NCBI RefSeq assembly: GCF_002307475.1
Contig: NZ_NTMH01000051.1
Span: forward strand, 1-37,041
Reading direction: 5' to 3'
DNA from: Pantoea allii
Lineage (GTDB): Bacteria; Pseudomonadota; Gammaproteobacteria; Enterobacterales; Enterobacteriaceae
Length of the DNA: 37,041 nucleotides
The notes under the pieces were generated by a model. It was not told the DNA's origin. It saw nothing but the letters and a program-made list of their open reading frames with translations, and did no database searches. Shown one piece after another: positions 32,458 to 37,041 of this stretch (the stretch's first letter is position 1; every line of letters starts with the position of its first letter). The position numbers and the translations under genes are program-made.

Positions 32458-32484
32458 ATTATAACAAAAAAATGTTGCAGCAGT

Positions 32485-33468
32485 TTACTGGGGCGTAAAT
32501 CGGCGTAAATGTTGTACCGTCGCCAGCCAGGCCGCAATCCATCCGATGATGGCCGCAATCAGCAACAGCAGCAGCGCCTCATCCCAGGAAAAACCTTCCA
32601 GAGAGAATGTCGTGCCAAACACCGACGCAACATGCGCCACGACGGATTGCAGACGCAGGACCAACACTTCAGACAGAATCAGCGATAATACCGCCCCGGT
32701 GAAACCTAATAACGCCCCGCCATACAGGAACGGACGCAGGATAAACCCATCGGTGGCCCCGATCAGCTTCTGTACGTTGATGGTATCGCGCCGGGCAAAA
32801 ATGCTCAGCCTGACGCTGTTGCCAATCACAAGGAACACCGCCACGATCATTAAGATACCGATCATGGAGGCAATTTGTCCCACCAGCCCGGTCAGGGCCG
32901 CAAGACGGGCGAACCAACTGTCATCCATGCGCACTTCGTCTACGCCCTGCACTTTTGCCACCCTGTCGCGCAGGGTTTGCAGGGTGTCCGAATTCTGAAA
33001 GTTGAGCTTAGGCGTAATAATGACAACGGCCGGCAGAGGATTCTGCTCCAGCATATCCATCGCGCCACCAAAGCCTGACCAGTTACGGAATTCGTTCAGG
33101 GCCTCTTCACGCGTCAGATAGTTGACATGCTCCACGCCATCGACCTGCTTTAGCTGGGCCGTCACGTTTTCCGCTGCGGTGTCGTCCAGGGTTTTAGAGA
33201 GATAAACCGTAAGCTGCGGAGCCGGATACCATTGCGTGGCGGCCTGGCTGACGTTTTTCCACACCATATAACACACGCTGGGCAGCGTCAGAGAAATGGC
33301 GATAACCATCACCGTCAGCAACGTCGCCAGTGGCTGACGCCACATGTCAGACAACGTACCGCGCAGCGCATAGCGCCACTGCTCCTGCATGCCGCCGCGT
33401 AACGCTTTGCTTTTCGACGGTTGCTTCGCCTTCGGCGCTGTCGCGCGTTTATTGCGTTTATTGACCAT
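32485..33468 (-). CDS. ftsX: Cell division protein FtsX
   Basis: Integral membrane partner of FtsE at the division septum. In E. coli FtsEX recruits and activates EnvC, hence the amidases AmiA/AmiB. The 327-residue product has a basic cytoplasmic N-terminus (about 1-45), a first membrane helix (TLLTVMVIAISLTLPSVCYM) and a periplasmic domain (about 75-190). Three further helices follow in the C-terminal half, with NSVRLSIFARRDTINVQKLI between them. It lacks roughly 25 residues of the N-terminal tail relative to E. coli FtsX (352). It overlaps ftsE by 11 bp. Confidence 0.94.
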   Translation of the reverse strand: MVNKRNKRATAPKAKQPSKSKALRGGMQEQWRYALRGTLSDMWRQPLATLLTVMVIAISLTLPSVCYMVWKNVSQAATQWYPAPQLTVYLSKTLDDTAAENVTAQLKQVDGVEHVNYLTREEALNEFRNWSGFGGAMDMLEQNPLPAVVIITPKLNFQNSDTLQTLRDRVAKVQGVDEVRMDDSWFARLAALTGLVGQIASMIGILMIVAVFLVIGNSVRLSIFARRDTINVQKLIGATDGFILRPFLYGGALLGFTGAVLSLILSEVLVLRLQSVVAHVASVFGTTFSLEGFSWDEALLLLLIAAIIGWIAAWLATVQHLRRFTPQ

Positions 33469-34126
33469 CGTGGCCTCCGTGCAGGCGTCCTTTGTTCAGC
33501 GTCATCACCCGATAATTTCGGCGACCGATAAGCGCCACATCATGCGTCGCCATCAAGACCGTCACCCCAACGCGGTTAAACTCTTCAAACAGCCGCAGAA
33601 TGTCTTCAGACAGGGCCTCATCAAGGTTACCCGTCGGTTCATCCGCCAGCAGTACCGCAGGTTTATTCACGACGGCACGCGCAATGCCGACGCGCTGCTG
33701 TTCACCACCAGAAAGTTGAATAGGATAACTTTTCGCTTTGTCGAGCAGGCCCACTTTGTCTAAGGCCGCGGAAACACGACGCCGGATATCCTCACCGCTG
33801 GCCCCGGATATGATCAACGGAATCGCCACGTTGTCGTACACGGAACGATCCATCAGCAGGTGGTGATCCTGAAAGATCATCCCAATCTGACGGCGCAGAA
33901 ACGGCACCTCGCTGTTACGCAGACGTGAAATATCATGCCCGCTAAACCAGATTTGTCCGGCGCTGGGACGTTCAATGCCACAAATCAGCTTCAGCAAGGT
34001 ACTTTTCCCTGCGCCAGAATGGCCGGTCAGAAACGCCATTTCACCAGGACGCAGATGAAAATCTACTCCCTGCAGCGCCTGACGTCCGCCGAGATATGCC
34101 TTACTGACCTCTTCAAAGCGAATCAT
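33458..34126 (-). CDS. ftsE: Cell division ATP-binding protein FtsE
   Basis: ABC ATPase of the FtsEX complex, 222 residues as in E. coli. Walker A GHSGAGKST is at residues 35-43 (Lys41). Q-loop GMIFQDHHLLMDRSVYDN, signature QLSGGEQQRVGIARAVV, Walker B VLLADEPTGNLD and H-loop LMATHDVALI follow. It starts 5 bp after the ftsY stop and overlaps ftsX, so ftsYEX forms one transcription unit. Confidence 0.97.
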   Translation of the reverse strand: MIRFEEVSKAYLGGRQALQGVDFHLRPGEMAFLTGHSGAGKSTLLKLICGIERPSAGQIWFSGHDISRLRNSEVPFLRRQIGMIFQDHHLLMDRSVYDNVAIPLIISGASGEDIRRRVSAALDKVGLLDKAKSYPIQLSGGEQQRVGIARAVVNKPAVLLADEPTGNLDEALSEDILRLFEEFNRVGVTVLMATHDVALIGRRNYRVMTLNKGRLHGGHDGQ

Positions 34127-34131
34127 CCTAA

Positions 34132-35904
34132 TTAGTCCTCTCGGGCAAACAGTGCCTCAATAAAATCCTCGGCCTTGAAGGGCCGTAAATCTTCGATGCC
34201 TTCTCCAACACCGATATAACGGATAGGTATGCCAAACTGATCCGCCACCGAGAAAATCACGCCACCTTTGGCCGTGCCATCCAGTTTCGTCAGGGTAATG
34301 CCGGTCAGACCGACGGCTTCATTGAACAGTTTGGCCTGGCTGATGGCATTCTGCCCGGTGCTGGCATCAATTGTCAGCATGACTTCATGCGGCGCCTGCT
34401 CATCCAGCTTTTTCATCACGCGTGTGATTTTCTTCAGCTCTTCCATCAGGTGCGATTTGTTTTGCAAACGCCCCGCGGTGTCGGCGATTAAGACGTCAAC
34501 GCCACGGGATTTGGCAGCCTGAATGGCGTCGAAAATCACCGAGGCAGAATCCGCGCCGGTGTGCTGTGCCACCACAGGAATGTTGTTGCGCTGGCCCCAT
34601 ACCTGAAGCTGTTCAACGGCCGCCGCACGGAAGGTATCGCCCGCCGCCAGCATGACCGACTTCCCTTCAGCCTGATACTGACGAGCCAGCTTACCGATGG
34701 TGGTGGTTTTACCCACACCGTTTACACCGACCATCAAAATGACGAACGGGGTTTTACCTTCAAGGTTGAGCGGTGCTTCGACTTTCGCCAGAATCCCGGC
34801 CATTTCGCTTTTCAGCAGGCCATAAAGCGCCTCTGCATCGCGAAGCTGTTTACGATCGGCCTGCTGCGTCAGGCTGGTAATAATGCGGCGCGTCGTTTCA
34901 ACCCCCACATCCGCAATCAGCAGTTGCTCTTCCAGCTCTTCGAAAAGCTCATCATCGATCTTCTTGCCACGAAACAGGCCGATAAAACCCGAGCCCAGAT
35001 TCTGGCGGGTTTTCACCAGGCTACGTTTCAGGCGGGCAAAGAAGCCTTCTTTCGTCGGACGATCCTGCTCCTGCGTCACTAGCGGCGCGGCGGCCAGGGG
35101 AAGATCGCTGACGGTATCGGTAGGTTCTGCCTGACCCGCATGGTGAGGCGCTTCCTCAACGGCATCCGCGCCCGCTAAAGCCAGCGCGGTCAGTTCGTCA
35201 TCGCTCAGCGGTACATCCTCTGCCACAGGGGCAGGTTCTGACGTTAGGGTTTCAGGCTCGTGAGGCGTAACCTCCACGATATCCGCATCGGCCAGCGCCA
35301 GCGCGGTCAGTTCGTCGTCGCTCAGCGGTGCGTCGTCTGCCACAGGGGCAGGTTCTGACGCCACAGTTTCAGGTTCGTGAGGCGCGACCTCCACGATATC
35401 CGCATCGGCCAGCGTCAGCGCGGTCAGTTCGTCGTCGCTCAGCGGTGCGTCGTCTGCCACAGGGGCAGGTTCTGGCGCCACAGTTTCAGGTTCGTAAGGC
35501 GCGACCTCAACGATATCCGCATCGGCCAGCGCCAGCGCGGCCAGTTCATCGTCGCTCAGCGGTGCATCATCTTCCGCGGGAACGGGCGCAGGCTCAGTGG
35601 TTTTCGCCGGTGCAATCCCGCCCTCCTGCTGAGTCAACGCACGTTCAGCGTCTGACGCAGGGGGCGTCGGCTCTACTGTGGCGCCGGGAGCGAGGGGGCG
35701 TTGCGGTTCAACGACGTGTTCAGGGGTTGCAACGGTCTCTTCCGCATGGGTTTCCGCCTGACTTATTGCCGGGGCTTCCTGTTCTGGCTGCTGGACTTCC
35801 GATTGTGCAGTCTGTGATGTCTGCTCTTCCGTTGAGGATTGTTTCTCTTCTTCTTTGCCAAATCCCAGCCAGGAAAAAAAGCCTCGTTTTTTCTCTTTTG
35901 CCAT
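34132..35904 (-). CDS. ftsY: Signal recognition particle receptor FtsY
   Basis: SRP-family GTPase that docks ribosome-nascent chain/SRP complexes at the membrane. The start at 35904 (MAKEKKRGFFSWLGFGKEEE) gives 590 residues; the N-terminal basic/aromatic stretch is the usual lipid-binding helix. An acidic, low-complexity A domain spans about residues 20-285. It includes four copies of a 39-residue repeat (about 111-258), making the protein about 90 residues longer than E. coli FtsY (497). The C-terminal NG domain has P-loop GVNGVGKTTTIGKLA (near 390), DTFRAAAVEQL, ADTAGRLQNK and TKLDGTAKGG, all intact. An upstream ATG at 35946 is possible but atypical. Confidence 0.96.
   Translation of the reverse strand: MAKEKKRGFFSWLGFGKEEEKQSSTEEQTSQTAQSEVQQPEQEAPAISQAETHAEETVATPEHVVEPQRPLAPGATVEPTPPASDAERALTQQEGGIAPAKTTEPAPVPAEDDAPLSDDELAALALADADIVEVAPYEPETVAPEPAPVADDAPLSDDELTALTLADADIVEVAPHEPETVASEPAPVADDAPLSDDELTALALADADIVEVTPHEPETLTSEPAPVAEDVPLSDDELTALALAGADAVEEAPHHAGQAEPTDTVSDLPLAAAPLVTQEQDRPTKEGFFARLKRSLVKTRQNLGSGFIGLFRGKKIDDELFEELEEQLLIADVGVETTRRIITSLTQQADRKQLRDAEALYGLLKSEMAGILAKVEAPLNLEGKTPFVILMVGVNGVGKTTTIGKLARQYQAEGKSVMLAAGDTFRAAAVEQLQVWGQRNNIPVVAQHTGADSASVIFDAIQAAKSRGVDVLIADTAGRLQNKSHLMEELKKITRVMKKLDEQAPHEVMLTIDASTGQNAISQAKLFNEAVGLTGITLTKLDGTAKGGVIFSVADQFGIPIRYIGVGEGIEDLRPFKAEDFIEALFARED
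35131..35574 (-). repeat. 117-bp tandem repeat inside ftsY
   Basis: Four units at a period of exactly 117 bp (a shared TCGCTCAGCG falls at 35201, 35318, 35435 and 35552). The last, distal unit is partial and more diverged. They encode (A)DDAPLSDDELTALxLADAD, then IVEVAPHEPETVASEPAPV, in the FtsY acidic domain. The period is a multiple of three, so copy-number change keeps the frame. The middle copies are nearly identical, suggesting recent expansion or homogenisation. Confidence 0.95.
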
Positions 35905-36138
35905 TGTGTAACCACACTCCTCGATGGCTTCATCCCGGTAGCACAATGTACCCAGGGTTAAAAACAGTAATGGGTGATAAACGCCAGATGAGCGTCAAAC
36001 CGCAGAATTATGCATAACAGCAGCAACGCTGTAGTCTAACACTTTCCAGCCAGCTCACCACAGCACCCTTTTTTAACGTTTCTTCTCATCGTTTCGCCCG
36101 TTAAACTACGCAACAAATTATGAAGATTTGTGAGCAAA

Positions 36139-36738
36139 ATGATAAAACCTCCCCGTAAGACTGGTGGTGCAGGCCAAATCCGCATCATTGGCGGACAGTG
36201 GCGCGGCCGCAAATTGCCGGTGCCGGACAGCGCCGGGCTCCGGCCGACTACCGACAGAGTGCGCGAAACCCTGTTTAACTGGCTGGCGCCCTCTATTCAA
36301 CAGGCCGACTGCCTGGACTGCTTTGCCGGTAGCGGCGCGCTAGGGCTGGAAGCCTTGTCGCGTTTCGCCGCATCGGCAACCTTACTGGAGCTGGAACGCC
36401 CGGTGGCGCAGCAGTTGTCAAAAAATTTGCAGACGCTACAGGCCGCTAACGGCAAGGTTGTGCAGACAAACACCCTCACCTGGCTGGCTCAGGACGGTAA
36501 ACCCTTTCATATCGTGTTTATCGATCCCCCCTTTCGCCAGGGCCTGCTGGAACAAACGCTGCAACTGCTGGAGAATAACGGCTGGCTGACTGCTGATGCA
36601 CTCATCTACGTTGAAAGTGAAGTCGAGTGCGGCGCACCGCCGGTTCCGGCGCACTGGAATCTTTACCGCGAAAAAATTGCCGGCCAGGTGGCCTATCGCT
36701 TATATCAGCGCCAACAGGAGACACACGATGTTACTTAA
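36139..36738 (+). CDS. rsmD: 16S rRNA (guanine-966-N2)-methyltransferase RsmD
   Basis: SAM-dependent methyltransferase for G966 of 16S rRNA. The ATG at 36139 gives 199 residues (E. coli 198); a GTG three codons earlier is an alternative and neither has a strong Shine-Dalgarno site. Conserved blocks are GQIRIIGGQWRGRKLPVPDS, LRPTTDRVRETLFNWL, the SAM loop DCFAGSGALGLEALSR and catalytic-motif IDPPFRQGLLEQT. It is divergent from ftsY across 234 bp, as in E. coli, and overlaps yhhL by 11 bp. Confidence 0.95.
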   Translation: MIKPPRKTGGAGQIRIIGGQWRGRKLPVPDSAGLRPTTDRVRETLFNWLAPSIQQADCLDCFAGSGALGLEALSRFAASATLLELERPVAQQLSKNLQTLQAANGKVVQTNTLTWLAQDGKPFHIVFIDPPFRQGLLEQTLQLLENNGWLTADALIYVESEVECGAPPVPAHWNLYREKIAGQVAYRLYQRQQETHDVT

Positions 36739-36997
36739 TTTAGGACGCCTGCTGATGCTGTGCGTGTGGGGTTTTTTACTGTTTAACCTGATTCATCCTT
36801 ATCCGAAGCCATTGACCTGGTTTATCAATGTGGCCCTGATATTTATGATTCTGATGCATGGTTTGCAGTTGGTTTTGCTGCGCACCACACAAGGCAAAGA
36901 TGCACCGCCGATCGATCGTGTTACCCAGATAAAAGTCTTTTTGTTTGGCGTTTTCGAACTGGTTGCGTGGCAGAAAAAAAACTTCCCACGTAAGTAA
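36728..36997 (+). CDS. yhhL: DUF1145 membrane protein YhhL
   Basis: An 89-residue inner-membrane protein with two clear hydrophobic segments (about 5-24 and 30-52) and a third weaker one near 68-82. It is the same length as E. coli YhhL. The function is unknown. The ATG lies inside the end of rsmD with an AGGAG site 7 nt upstream, so it is translationally coupled to rsmD. A run of eight A occurs near the 3' end (around 36973-36980), a possible slippage site only four codons from the C-terminal residues. Confidence 0.88.
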   Translation: MLLNLGRLLMLCVWGFLLFNLIHPYPKPLTWFINVALIFMILMHGLQLVLLRTTQGKDAPPIDRVTQIKVFLFGVFELVAWQKKNFPRK

Positions 36998-37020
36998 CAT
37001 CAGTAATATCAGTAACATCG
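36994..37020. repeat. Three 9-bp direct repeats after yhhL
   Basis: GTAACATCA, GTAATATCA and GTAACATCG follow each other without spacing, beginning at the yhhL stop codon. The remainder of the window (to 37041) is too short to interpret. Confidence 0.6.
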
Positions 37021-37041
37021 TCACGGCGGGCACCGGCCCCG

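Larger units (their letters stand above)
32255..32484 (-). promoter_or_regulatory. rpoH promoter and leader region
   Basis: The 230-bp ftsX-rpoH gap resembles the multi-promoter E. coli rpoH region. On the minus strand I see a TTATAAT element just after ftsX (near 32457-32463) and an extended -10 TGCTATAAT near 32381-32389. A GAACTT motif at about 32374-32379 could be a sigma-E -35 and overlaps a perfect DnaA box. The 5' leader runs on to the ATG. Individual start sites are inferred by analogy with E. coli P1-P5. Confidence 0.55.

Noticed and set aside
35131..35574. Possible CRISPR-like array from regular repeats
   Set aside because: The units are contiguous, 117 bp long, lack spacers, and encode an in-frame protein repeat.
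35328..36017. 229-codon plus-strand frame antisense to ftsY
   Set aside because: Its repetitive Arg/Pro-rich protein is a by-product of the 117-bp repeat in ftsY; it has no ribosome site or known relatives.

Overview
The window looks like core chromosome of an enteric gammaproteobacterium (order Enterobacterales). Almost every protein can be matched, from memory of the families, to an Escherichia coli K-12 counterpart of nearly the same length and in nearly the same order, but with enough divergence to be another genus. The missing yhhX, the single Liv binding protein, the enlarged FtsY and the GC-rich intergenic repeats would suit an Erwinia/Pantoea-like lineage. That assignment is inference.

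Layout. 1-1166: no credible gene; a mosaic of GC-rich repeat elements (two direct copies about 255 bp long and a diverged inverted one) with strong hairpins. 1167-10595 (minus): glycogen operon glgBXCAP. 10596-11507: long glgB leader region and asd terminator. 11508-12617 (minus) asd, divergent from yhgN (plus). 13475-16489 (minus): gluconate genes gntR, gntK, gntU with a GntR operator. 16590-17285 (minus): pirin yhhW. 17433-17523 (minus): the Fur-controlled small RNA RyhB with its promoter and Fur box, in the position it has in E. coli. 17648-18142 (plus): acetyltransferase yhhY. 18176-19927 (minus): ggt. 20131-20427 (plus): yhhA. 20424-25343 (minus): phosphate-controlled glycerol-3-phosphate uptake operon ugpBAECQ with three tandem Pho boxes. 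25637-30563 (minus): branched-chain amino acid uptake genes livKHMGF. 30967-31353 (plus): panM. 31397-32254 (minus): heat-shock sigma factor rpoH. 32485-35904 (minus): ftsYEX. 36139-36997 (plus): rsmD and yhhL.

How the genes work together. The window joins several nutrient-response units: glycogen storage and breakdown, gluconate uptake and phosphorylation, iron sparing by RyhB, phosphodiester and glycerol-3-phosphate scavenging under phosphate starvation, and leucine/isoleucine/valine import. These lie beside housekeeping genes for lysine/threonine/methionine precursor synthesis (asd), pantothenate control (panM), heat shock (rpoH), co-translational membrane targeting (ftsY), division-linked cell-wall hydrolysis (ftsEX) and 16S rRNA methylation (rsmD). 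Many operon joints use ATGA stop/start overlaps (glgB-glgX, ugpA-ugpE, ugpC-ugpQ, livH-livM, livM-livG). Periplasmic binding-protein genes (ugpB, livK) are separated from their permease genes by strong hairpins.

I found no evidence of a previously undescribed defence or mobile system. The least ordinary features are the repeat mosaic at the left edge, possible short leader ORFs around the glgB leader, the fourfold 39-residue repeat in FtsY, and the reduced liv locus.
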